Shown here: positions 42,402-51,627 of the stretch, one piece after another
Position numbering within the stretch: the stretch's first letter is position 1
Layout: the number at the start of each line of letters is the position of its first letter
Assembly: GCA_902586905.1 (NCBI GenBank)
Contig: CACIJH010000002.1
Span: 61,849 to 125,848, forward strand
Source of the DNA: an uncultured Bacteroidota bacterium
GTDB taxonomy: Bacteria; Bacteroidota; Bacteroidia; Flavobacteriales; Flavobacteriaceae
DNA: 64,000 bases
Direction of reading: 5' to 3'
Position numbers and translations under genes: made by a program
Notes under the pieces: model-generated
Database searches by the model: none
What the model was told of the DNA's origin: nothing
What the model saw: the letters and a program-made list of their open reading frames with translations, nothing else

Positions 42402-43010
42402 TTAGATATCTATTTTTAGTTTTAGTAGTTCTTTTTGTAATTGTTTGTGATTTGAAACGTGTATCCCCTCAAAGCCTAAAGCCACAGCAGCTTCGACATT
42501 ATCAGCGCGATCATCGATGAAAACGCAATCGGCTGCTTTCAATTGATACCTCTCCAATAATAGTTTATAGATAGCAGGGTCTGGTTTTTTTAGTTTTTCA
42601 TCACCTGAAACGACAATACCCTCAAACCAAGACAGGAAAGGAAATTTTTGAAGCGCAACGGGAAAAGTTTCGCCACTCCAGTTTGTAAGCGCATAAATCG
42701 AATAATCGGGCGATTGATGTAGCTTTTTCAAAATCTCTACAGTGCCAGTGAGTTCATAACCAAGCATTTGCTCCCATTCGCCATAATACATTCTGATCAG
42801 GCGTTCATGTGCTGGAAACACTGCAACTCTCTCTTCAGTTGCTTTGCTTAAGGGGTATCCGGCATCTTGATTCTCATTCCATTCCGAGGTACAAATCTCC
42901 TCGAAAAACCAATTCATTTTTTCGCGATCTCCACAAAACTCTTTCAGGAAAACATATTCAGGGTTCCAATCAATTAAAACGCCTCCGAGGTCAAATACAA
43001 TTGTTTTCAT
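42402..43010 (-). CDS. HAD family hydrolase
   Basis: [49 protein letters not shown]. Confidence 0.92.
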   Translation of the reverse strand: MKTIVFDLGGVLIDWNPEYVFLKEFCGDREKMNWFFEEICTSEWNENQDAGYPLSKATEERVAVFPAHERLIRMYYGEWEQMLGYELTGTVEILKKLHQSPDYSIYALTNWSGETFPVALQKFPFLSWFEGIVVSGDEKLKKPDPAIYKLLLERYQLKAADCVFIDDRADNVEAAVALGFEGIHVSNHKQLQKELLKLKIDI

Positions 43011-44111
43011 AAGTCATTTGATTTAGGTTGTTGATTCATCATTAAATAAGATTTGAGAAAAGGGTCTAGACCTCCGTCCAAAACAGAACTAACATCACTA
43101 GTTTCGTAGGAACTTCTCACATCTTTTATCATTTTATAGGGTTGCATCACATAGTTTCGTATCTGTGATCCCCATTCGATTTTCATTTTGCTTGCTTCAA
43201 TTGCATCTCTTGTTTTTCTTTTGTTTTGAAGCTCAATTTCATAGAGTTGTGATCGCAGCATTTGCATGGCTCTCTCTCTGTTTTCGTGTTGTGATCTTGT
43301 TTCAGAACAACTGATTTGTATGCCTGTGGGCTTGTGGGTGAGTTGCACCTTTGTTTCTACCTTATTGACGTGCTGCCCACCAGCACCACTCGAACGAGCA
43401 GTTGTGATTTGTATATCTGCAGGATTGATGTCAATTTCAATCGAGTCATCAACCAAAGGGTAAACATATACTGACGCAAAACTTGTATGTCTTTTTGCAT
43501 TGCTGTCAAATGGAGAAATCCGTACAAGCCTATGCACACCATTTTCTCCTTTGAGCCAACCAAATGCATAATCACCATTGCACTCGAGAGTAACTGTTTT
43601 GATGCCAGCAACATCACCTTCTTGCAAATTGAGTTCTCTGACTTTATAGCCATGTTTCTCTGCCCACATCATATACATTCGCATCAGCATTGATGCCCAG
43701 TCGCAACTCTCTGTGCCACCTGCACCAGCGGTAATTTGCAATACTGCAGAAAAGGAATCGCCTTCTTCGGAAAGCATGTTTTTGAATTCCAAATCTTCGA
43801 CAAAACGTTTTGTTTCAGCATATAAAGTGTTGAGTTCCTCTGTCACATCATCTCCACTTTTGGAAAATTCAAGTAACACAGATAAATCATCAATTTTTGA
43901 TGAAAGACGAGCAAGATCCTCAAGCCATTGTTTTTTGGGTTGAAGAGCACGTATATAAGTCTCTGCTGCAGTGGTATCGTCCCAAAAGTCGGGTGCAAGT
44001 GTTTTTTCCTCTTTGTTCTGAACCTCTATTGTTAGCGAATCCACGTCAAAGGGACCTCCTTAACGCATCCAGGCGATCTTTAAGCTCTGCAAATATCTCT
44101 GCTGTTAGCAT
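43007..44111 (-). CDS. prfB: Peptide chain release factor 2 with programmed +1 frameshift at CTT TGA C (TGA 44048-44046)
   Basis: 0-frame ATG at 44111 encodes [21 protein letters not shown] then TGA; +1 frame continues [10 protein letters not shown]...; [19 protein letters not shown] motif; AGGAGGTCCCTTTGAC slip site. Confidence 0.95.
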
Positions 44112-44280
44112 CACATTTTTTTTTCAAATATATACAATCTTAAACCCAAAATGATGAAAACAATATACATTTTGTTTTACCCTCTTTAAACAAGAGTTTA
44201 AGCCACCTCTGATTTTTCTTAAAACCATTAAAATTCTGTAAATTTGTCCTCAAATTAAAAAAGCCCATAATTCATTACTT

Positions 44281-45327
44281 ATGACAAAAAAGGTAATAGA
44301 GGCGCACAACAGTGTATTGGACTTGGTTGGCAACACGCCAATTATAAAACTCAATAAGACTGTTGATGGCTTTTTGGGAAGCTACTATGCAAAAGCTGAA
44401 TTTGCCAACCCAGGTCACTCGAACAAAGATCGAATTGCACTACACATAATCGAAGAAGCAGAACGAAAAAACATCCTGAAACCTGGCGATACCATCATCG
44501 AAACAACTTCCGGAAACACTGGTTTTAGCATTGCGATGGCAAGTATCATCAAAGGGTATAAATGTATTTTAGCTGTTTCCTCCAAATCATCCCCAGATAA
44601 GATTGATATGCTCAGAGCAATGGGTGCCACTGTATATGTGTGCCCAGGTCATATGAAGGCCGACGACCCTCGCTCATATTATCAAGTCGCAAAACGACTG
44701 CACAGCGAAATCAAGGGATCTGTGTATATCAATCAGTACTTTAACGAATTGAATACTGATGCACATTTCCGAACCACTGGCCCTGAAATATGGGAACAAA
44801 CTGCTGGTCAGATTACCCATCTGGTGGCAGCAAGTGGAACAGGAGGTACAATTTCTGGCATTGGAAGGTTTTTGAAATCAAAAAACCCAAACATCAAAAT
44901 CATCGGAGTTGATGCCTATGGATCAGTATTAAAGAAGTTTCATGAAACATCTGAGTTTGATGAAAATGAAATATACCCTTATAGAATAGAAGGTTTAGGT
45001 AAAAACCTGATTCCTTCCACCACCCATTTTGAATACATCGATCACTTTGAAAAAGTAACAGATGAAGAGAGTGCACATACTGCAAGAGAAATCACCAAAA
45101 AAGAAGGAATTTTTGTTGGATACACATCTGGCGCAGCAATGCAAGCAACGCGACAGCTAAATCAACAACAGTTGTTTTTTGACAAAAACAGTGTTGTGGT
45201 CATTATTTTTTGTGATCATGGATCGAGGTATATGAGCAAAATTTACAGTGATCAATGGATGAAAGAACAAGGGTTTTTTGATGCAAACCATTTGCAAGAT
45301 GAAACCGCAATTGAATATATCAAATAA
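44281..45327 (+). CDS. PLP-dependent cysteine-synthase-family protein, candidate cysteate synthase (CapA-like)
   Basis: NPGHSNKDRIALHIIEEAE PLP Lys motif, TSGNTGFSIAMAS, ASGTGGTISGIGRFLK; immediately upstream of an AOS-family acyltransferase. Confidence 0.85.
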   Translation: MTKKVIEAHNSVLDLVGNTPIIKLNKTVDGFLGSYYAKAEFANPGHSNKDRIALHIIEEAERKNILKPGDTIIETTSGNTGFSIAMASIIKGYKCILAVSSKSSPDKIDMLRAMGATVYVCPGHMKADDPRSYYQVAKRLHSEIKGSVYINQYFNELNTDAHFRTTGPEIWEQTAGQITHLVAASGTGGTISGIGRFLKSKNPNIKIIGVDAYGSVLKKFHETSEFDENEIYPYRIEGLGKNLIPSTTHFEYIDHFEKVTDEESAHTAREITKKEGIFVGYTSGAAMQATRQLNQQQLFFDKNSVVVIIFCDHGSRYMSKIYSDQWMKEQGFFDANHLQDETAIEYIK

Positions 45328-45360
45328 GAACACTAAATTGTATAGCTTAATAACAAAACA

Positions 45361-46623
45361 ATGAACAACGATATTTTTGACCGAATGCGCGCCAACAGAG
45401 GTCCACTAGGAAAGTGGTCTGAGGTTGCAGAGGGCTATTTTGCTTTCCCAAAACTTGAAGGCCCGATTGGCAATCGCATGTTATTTCAGGGCAAAGAGGT
45501 GATTACGTGGAGTGTAAACGATTATCTAGGTCTTGCAAATCATCCCGACGTACGAAAAGTCGATGCTGAGGCAGCTGAAGAATATGGTTCTGCATATCCT
45601 ATGGGTGCTCGCTTGATGTCTGGTCACACAAGCGCACACGAACAATTGCAAAACGAATTGGCTGCTTTTGTCAACAAAGAAGCTGCATATCTTTTAAACT
45701 TTGGGTATCAAGGAATCCTCTCAACGATTGATTCACTCGTGTCAAAAAACGACGTTATCGTCTATGATGTCGATGCGCATGCTTGTATCGTAGATGGTGT
45801 TCGGCTTCATTTGGGAAAACGTTTTACGTTTAAGCACAATGACATCGAAAGTCTTGAGAAAAACTTGGGTCGTGCGACGAGAGTTGTTCAGGAAACAGGT
45901 GGAGGTATACTTGTGATATCTGAGGGTGTCTTTGGCATGCGAGGTGAGCAAGGTCGATTGCGAGAAATCGTTGCTTTAAAAGAAAAATATAACTTCCGAC
46001 TGCTGGTTGATGATGCCCATGGTTTTGGGACACTAGGGCACACAGGTGCAGGGGCAGGTGAGGAGCAAGGTGTTCAAGATGATATCGATGTATATTTTGC
46101 CACCTTTGCCAAGTCAATGGCAAGTACAGGCGCATTTATTGCAGCAGATAAAGATATCATTGATTATCTCAAATACAATATGCGATCGCAGATGTTTGCA
46201 AAATCACTTCAGATGGTACTTGTCAAAGGTGCCTTAAAGCGTTTGGAGATGCTGCGTTCGATGCCAGAACTCAAAGCAAACCTCTGGAAGAATGTACATG
46301 CGTTGCAAACTGGTCTGAGAGAAAAAGGCTTTGATTTAGGATCAACACAGAGTTGTGTAACCCCTGTTTATCTGAAAGGGAGTGTTCCTGAAGCAATGGT
46401 TTTAGTCAAAGACCTTAGAGAAAACTTTGGTATTTTCTGTTCAATCGTTGTGTATCCAGTGATTCCCAAAGGATTGATTTTATTGCGATTGATTCCGACA
46501 GCTTCCCACACACTAGAGGATGTTGAAGAAACACTCAATGCATTCTCAACAATCAGAGATCGATTGAATGATGGTTTGTACAAGCGTCTTTCTTCGAAGT
46601 TTACTGCTGAAGTAGGCGTATAG
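45361..46623 (+). CDS. Alpha-oxoamine synthase family PLP enzyme, candidate cysteate-fatty acyltransferase (CapB/Cft-like)
   Basis: WSVNDYLGLANHP; MGARLMSGHTSAHEQLQNELA; VYDVDAHACIVDGVRL; VDDAHGFGTLG; FATFAKSMASTGAF PLP Lys. Confidence 0.88.
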   Translation: MNNDIFDRMRANRGPLGKWSEVAEGYFAFPKLEGPIGNRMLFQGKEVITWSVNDYLGLANHPDVRKVDAEAAEEYGSAYPMGARLMSGHTSAHEQLQNELAAFVNKEAAYLLNFGYQGILSTIDSLVSKNDVIVYDVDAHACIVDGVRLHLGKRFTFKHNDIESLEKNLGRATRVVQETGGGILVISEGVFGMRGEQGRLREIVALKEKYNFRLLVDDAHGFGTLGHTGAGAGEEQGVQDDIDVYFATFAKSMASTGAFIAADKDIIDYLKYNMRSQMFAKSLQMVLVKGALKRLEMLRSMPELKANLWKNVHALQTGLREKGFDLGSTQSCVTPVYLKGSVPEAMVLVKDLRENFGIFCSIVVYPVIPKGLILLRLIPTASHTLEDVEETLNAFSTIRDRLNDGLYKRLSSKFTAEVGV

Positions 46624-46625
46624 CA

Positions 46626-47594
46626 CTACTCTTGATCAATCATCACGACTGTTTCTCCCTTGTCATTGATATAACCACGTGGCATGGCGACAGTGTTGAA
46701 GTGTATGACTACCTTGCCATCTTTGTCAAGGCCAATAACACCACCATCACCCCCTTGGTTTTTGAGTTTTTCCATCAATGTATGATAGCCAGCTTCATCG
46801 AGAGTTGAAGTACCATATTTTACTTGTGCAGCAATATCATAGGTTGCTACATTTCGTATAAAATACTCTCCATGACCTGTTGCAGACAAGCCGCCAACAC
46901 CATTTTCGGCATAGGTTCCAGCACCGATTACAGGTACATCCCCAACACGTCCAAATCGTTTATTGTTCATACCACCTGTTGAAGTGCCAGCTGCTATATT
47001 CCCATTTTTATCGATGGCAACAGCACCAACAGTCCCAAATTTTTTATTGTTTTCATGCAAGTCCTCAATATGTTCATTATATCGATCTTCATTGTAGAAA
47101 TAACTCTGTGGAACTGTTTCCATGCCATGTGCTACTGCAAACTCTTCAGCACCCTTACCAATCAAAAACACATGTGGGGAATGCTCCATCACAGCAATAG
47201 CGGTATCAATGGGGTTTTTGATATTCGTCAGTCCAGCGACTGCTCCAGCTTGAACATTTTCACCATTCATGATAGAGGCATCCAACTCATGGGTTCCAGC
47301 AGAGGTGAATACAGAGCCCTTTCCAGCGTTGAAATGAGTAGAGTCTTCCAAGATGTTGATGGCAATTTGAACTGCCTCAACACTTGTGCCACCATTTGCT
47401 AAGTGTTCATTACTTTTTTGAAGTGATTTTTCGATTGTTGCTCTAATTTCTTTTTCCTGTTGTTCAGTCATGTCATCAGTTGTAACATAGCCAGCACCCC
47501 CGTGCACAATAACCGAAGCAGTGGGTTTGGGATTCGGATTATGACAAGCAATCGTAAAAACGAGGAGTAAAAGGAATAGCGTAGGTCTTTGCAT
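46626..47594 (-). CDS. Isoaspartyl peptidase/L-asparaginase (Ntn hydrolase), predicted lipoprotein
   Basis: LLVFTIAC lipobox; VHGGAGYVT; KKFGTVGAVAIDKNGNIAAGTSTGGMNNKRFGRVGDVPVIGAGTYA. Confidence 0.92.
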   Translation of the reverse strand: MQRPTLFLLLLVFTIACHNPNPKPTASVIVHGGAGYVTTDDMTEQQEKEIRATIEKSLQKSNEHLANGGTSVEAVQIAINILEDSTHFNAGKGSVFTSAGTHELDASIMNGENVQAGAVAGLTNIKNPIDTAIAVMEHSPHVFLIGKGAEEFAVAHGMETVPQSYFYNEDRYNEHIEDLHENNKKFGTVGAVAIDKNGNIAAGTSTGGMNNKRFGRVGDVPVIGAGTYAENGVGGLSATGHGEYFIRNVATYDIAAQVKYGTSTLDEAGYHTLMEKLKNQGGDGGVIGLDKDGKVVIHFNTVAMPRGYINDKGETVVMIDQE

Positions 47595-47762
47595 AATTTT
47601 GGTTTTAGATGAACTAAAATAAAATTTATCTTGTGAAGTCAAAGGTTGAGGAGCATATTTTTTTAAAACTTATGATGGAACTCAAATACTCGAAATAGTG
47701 ATCCAAGCTTTCCTTTCGTTATAATTCATTTTAATTTCCTAATTTTGCGCAAATAATATTGG

Positions 47763-48311
47763 ATGAGTAATCGATTATTCCTCGATACTAAAGAAATTCA
47801 AATCATCCTTAATCGCCTAGCCTGTCAGCTGCGCGAAAAACACCAAGATTTTTCAAATTCCATTCTCATAGGCATACAGCCAAGGGGTGCTGTTTTAGTC
47901 AAGCGGCTTCTATCCATTCTTGAACAAGAAGATCATTTGGAAGCGATTGAACATGGCTTTCTTGACATTACATTTTTTAGAGATGACTTTAGGCGATCAG
48001 AAAAAGTGTTATCTGCCAACAAAAACTTGATGGATGTCTCGGTCGAAAACAAAAAAGTGGTTCTCATTGATGATGTGTTGTACACAGGTCGCAGTGTGCG
48101 AGCTGCTTTGACAGCCATCGATTCATATGGTCGCCCATCTGAGATCGAATTACTCACACTCATCGACAGGCGATTTTCGCGTCATTTACCCATACAGCCC
48201 GACTATTTGGGTCGGCAGGTTGATGCCATTGCAGATGAGAAAGTCCTTGTGCATTGGCAAGAGGAGCAAGGAGAAGATGAAGTATATATCATAAATAAGA
48301 CAAATGAGTAA
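47763..48311 (+). CDS. pyrR: Bifunctional pyr operon regulator/uracil phosphoribosyltransferase PyrR-like
   Basis: IGIQPRGAVLVKRL; VVLIDDVLYTGRSVRAAL; directly upstream of pyrB. Confidence 0.92.
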   Translation: MSNRLFLDTKEIQIILNRLACQLREKHQDFSNSILIGIQPRGAVLVKRLLSILEQEDHLEAIEHGFLDITFFRDDFRRSEKVLSANKNLMDVSVENKKVVLIDDVLYTGRSVRAALTAIDSYGRPSEIELLTLIDRRFSRHLPIQPDYLGRQVDAIADEKVLVHWQEEQGEDEVYIINKTNE

Positions 48312-49233
48312 GTTAAGTGTTTCGCACTTATTGGGAATCAAATATCTGACAGATGCTGATATTGAACTCATTTTTGAAACCTCTTCGCACTTCAAAGAAG
48401 TGATCAATCGACCGATTAAGAAGGTGCCTTCTCTTAGAGATGTAACGATTGCCAATTTGTTTTTTGAAAACAGCACAAGAACAAAACTATCATTTGAGCT
48501 CGCACAGAAGCGACTTTCAGCAGATGTGATTAATTTTTCTGCCTCAAATTCATCTGTTAAAAAAGGAGAATCTTTGATTGATACTGTCAACAATATCCTT
48601 TCGATGAAAGTGGATATGGTTGTCATGCGTCATCCAAACCCAGGTGCTGCGATGTTCTTGTCCAAACAAGTGAGCGCCAGTATTATCAATGCAGGTGATG
48701 GTGCTCATGAACACCCAACACAAGCACTTTTAGATTGTTTTTCGATTCGTGAAAAATTGAGAGAAATCAAAGGTAAAAAAGTAGTGATTATAGGGGATAT
48801 ACTGCATTCTAGGGTTGCCTTATCAAATATCTTTGCACTCAAAAAACTGGGTGCTGAGGTTATGGTTTGTGGGCCACTCACTTTGATTCCCAAGCATATT
48901 GATTCATTGGGCATCAGAGTTGAAACCAACTTGGAAAAAGCCCTTCAATGGGCAGATGTTGCCAATGTACTACGTGTGCAATTCGAGCGAATGAAAGCGA
49001 GTTTCTTTCCATCCAATCGTGAGTATGCCATGCAGTATGGTATAACAAAGAAAGTATTGGAAAAGGTAGATAAAGAACTTTTGATCATGCATCCAGGGCC
49101 TATCAATCGAGGGGTTGAAATTTCCTCTGACGTAGCGGACTCTGAAAACGCAATTATCCTTGATCAAGTCCAAAACGGGGTTGCTGTTCGAATGGCAATT
49201 TTGTACCTTTTGGCGAGTAAAATTGAGCAATGA
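48304..49233 (+). CDS. pyrB: Aspartate carbamoyltransferase catalytic subunit
   Basis: LFFENSTRTKLSFELAQKRL; VMRHPNPGA; DGAHEHPTQALLD; MHPGPINRGVEI. Confidence 0.96.
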   Translation: MSKLSVSHLLGIKYLTDADIELIFETSSHFKEVINRPIKKVPSLRDVTIANLFFENSTRTKLSFELAQKRLSADVINFSASNSSVKKGESLIDTVNNILSMKVDMVVMRHPNPGAAMFLSKQVSASIINAGDGAHEHPTQALLDCFSIREKLREIKGKKVVIIGDILHSRVALSNIFALKKLGAEVMVCGPLTLIPKHIDSLGIRVETNLEKALQWADVANVLRVQFERMKASFFPSNREYAMQYGITKKVLEKVDKELLIMHPGPINRGVEISSDVADSENAIILDQVQNGVAVRMAILYLLASKIEQ

Positions 49234-49571
49234 TTTTTGATATTCAAGACAATACTGTAACCATTACTTGTGAGCATTCAGATACAATTGGACGCTCTTT
49301 TCGTGATGAAATCAAACGCAAATACAAAAACTTTTCTTCTAAAAATATAATCTTGGATTTAAGCCCAATGAAGAATGTGTTGTCAAAGCACATCAAGGAT
49401 TTTGTTGAATTGGCTATTTATCATAAAGAATTCAACAAAAAGACTTTTGTTGTTGTGACTGGCTCTATTGCGCTAAAGCTCCTTCCTGATGGGATCAATG
49501 TTGTTCCAACGATAAATGAAGCCTTTGACACGATTGAAATTGAAGACATTGAACGTGATTTAGGATACTGA
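49230..49571 (+). CDS. Small conserved protein upstream of rnz, STAS-like
   Basis: 113 aa, coupled to pyrB and rnz by overlaps; IILDLSPMKNVLSKHIKDFVELA resembles STAS. Confidence 0.6.
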   Translation: MIFDIQDNTVTITCEHSDTIGRSFRDEIKRKYKNFSSKNIILDLSPMKNVLSKHIKDFVELAIYHKEFNKKTFVVVTGSIALKLLPDGINVVPTINEAFDTIEIEDIERDLGY

Positions 49572-50476
49572 TGAAACTCACAATACTCGGTTGTCATTCG
49601 GCCACTCCTCACGCCAATAAAGCGCCTACAGCACAACTGCTAGCAACAAATAAACATCTGTTTTTGATCGATTGTGGAGAGGGAACTCAAGTGCTTCTAC
49701 GCAAGGAGAAAGTCAAGTTTGCTCACATCAAGCATATATTTATCTCACATCTACATGGCGATCATTTTTATGGTCTTCCAGGGTTAATTTCAACTTTTCG
49801 TCTTTTGGGTCGTGAAGCACCCCTGCATATTTATGGGCCAAAAGGGATTAAAGACGCAATTACTTTACTGCTCAAACTGGCAAACTCATGGACAAATTAC
49901 CCCCTTCACTTCCACGAGTTAACAGAAAAATCATCTGTTTGTCTACTTGCAGAGGATGAAATAGAGGTACATACCATTCCACTGAAACATCGTGTGTATA
50001 CCAACGGGTTTTTATTTCGAGAAACCCCAAAAGATCGAAAAATCAACGCTGAGGCTGTCGAAGAACATCAAATTGACCAAAGTCAAATGCGCAATCTAAA
50101 AGAAGGAAAAGACGTGATCAATACACAGGGTAAAACCATTGCAAACCAAGAGCTTACGTATGATCCACGACCCCCAAAATCATATGCTTTTTGTAGTGAT
50201 ACTGCCTATCATCCAGAGATGATTGATCAAATCGAGCAGGTAGATGTCTTATACCATGAGGCAACTTTTTTGAACGATCATCAAGAGTTGGCGCAGAAAA
50301 CCTTTCATTCAACAGCGCAGCAAGCTGCTCAAATTGCAAAGGATGCCCATGTCAAACATCTAATTCTAGGACATTACTCATCTCGATACAAAGATTTGAC
50401 GCAATTCCTTTCTGAAGCAGCTGAGATTTTCCCCCATGTCGATCTTTCATATGATGGATATTCGTTAGAGTTTTAA
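49571..50476 (+). CDS. rnz: Ribonuclease Z
   Basis: IDCGEGTQVLLRKE; FISHLHGDHFYGLPGLI; FCSDTAYHPEM; HSTAQQAAQIAKDAHVKHLILGHYSSRY. Confidence 0.95.
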   Translation: MKLTILGCHSATPHANKAPTAQLLATNKHLFLIDCGEGTQVLLRKEKVKFAHIKHIFISHLHGDHFYGLPGLISTFRLLGREAPLHIYGPKGIKDAITLLLKLANSWTNYPLHFHELTEKSSVCLLAEDEIEVHTIPLKHRVYTNGFLFRETPKDRKINAEAVEEHQIDQSQMRNLKEGKDVINTQGKTIANQELTYDPRPPKSYAFCSDTAYHPEMIDQIEQVDVLYHEATFLNDHQELAQKTFHSTAQQAAQIAKDAHVKHLILGHYSSRYKDLTQFLSEAAEIFPHVDLSYDGYSLEF

Positions 50477-50506
50477 TGATTTTGTACATTCACAACTAAA
50501 TTTGCA

Positions 50507-51148
50507 TTGATGGATCTCTCCGATTTTAGAAAACAGTACACTAAAGGGCAGTTGCTCGCGTCTGAAGTCCCACCAAATCCGATCATTCTTTTTAGGGATT
50601 GGTTTGACGAGGTTCAAAGCAAAGGGAAGGCACAAGAAACCAATGCAATGACTCTAAGCACTCAGCAGCCAGATGGTGGTGTTGCATCGCGTGTTGTACT
50701 ATTGAAAGAAGTGTCTGATGAGGGTTTTGTTTTTTATACCAACTACAACAGTTCTAAGGGGCAATCGATTGAACATAACAATCAGGTATGTCTCTCATTT
50801 TTTTGGCAGAGTATGGAGCGTCAGGTCATCATTCAGGGAACAGCTACAAAATTATCACCAGAGGCATCTGACCAATACTTTCAATCTCGCCCTAGGGGTA
50901 GCCAATTGGGGGCTCATGTATCGAATCAGAGTGAGGTGATTGAAAGCAGATCTACACTTGAAAATAGGTTAAAATCCTTAGAGAATCAGTATAAAAATCA
51001 GCCCATTCCTAGGCCAACACACTGGGGAGGATATGTCGTTTCTCCTCATTCGATTGAATTTTGGCAAGGGCGCACAAACCGACTACATGATCGCTTGGTG
51101 TATAAACAAAAATCATCCACTTGGGTCATCAAACGCCTGTCGCCATGA
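50507..51148 (+). CDS. pdxH: Pyridoxamine 5'-phosphate oxidase
   Basis: AMTLSTQQPDGGVASRVVLLKE; FYTNYNSSKGQ; RPRGSQLGAHVSNQSEVI; WQGRTNRLHDR. Confidence 0.96.
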   Translation: MMDLSDFRKQYTKGQLLASEVPPNPIILFRDWFDEVQSKGKAQETNAMTLSTQQPDGGVASRVVLLKEVSDEGFVFYTNYNSSKGQSIEHNNQVCLSFFWQSMERQVIIQGTATKLSPEASDQYFQSRPRGSQLGAHVSNQSEVIESRSTLENRLKSLENQYKNQPIPRPTHWGGYVVSPHSIEFWQGRTNRLHDRLVYKQKSSTWVIKRLSP

Positions 51149-51627
51149 AAACATGGATCATGGTTCGACACGCCAAATCCTCATGGGCCTTAGATGTACC
51201 AGATCGTGAACGTCCAATATCCGATCGTGGGGTTCGAGATGCGACATTGGTGGGTAGAGAACTCAATAAGCATAAGCTGCATATCGAACAGGTTTTTAGC
51301 AGTCCAGCCAAACGGGCTTTCGACACCTCTTTGTTGATGGTTGCAGAACTGGGACTATCCACCGAAGAAATTCAAATCGAAGAAGAACTCGATGATTTTC
51401 ATGGTGCGCAAGTACTTGATTTTGTTCTCAAATTGCCTGATGAACTCGACACTGTGATGTCATTTGGACATAACTATGCTTGTACATATATCGCCCAAAC
51501 GTTGGGTAATTTTTCAAAATCTAAAATCCCCACTGCGACTGCTGTTATTTTTCATTTTGATGTATCTTCGTGGTCGAAAGTAGAACAGTGTGACTGCACT
51601 GTTATTCGTCCAAAATCATTGCGTTAG
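51145..51627 (+). CDS. SixA-like histidine phosphatase
   Basis: MKTWIMVRHAKSSWALDVPDRERPISDRG (RHG motif); ATGA overlap with pdxH; start 51145 preferred over 51121. Confidence 0.88.
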   Translation: MKTWIMVRHAKSSWALDVPDRERPISDRGVRDATLVGRELNKHKLHIEQVFSSPAKRAFDTSLLMVAELGLSTEEIQIEEELDDFHGAQVLDFVLKLPDELDTVMSFGHNYACTYIAQTLGNFSKSKIPTATAVIFHFDVSSWSKVEQCDCTVIRPKSLR

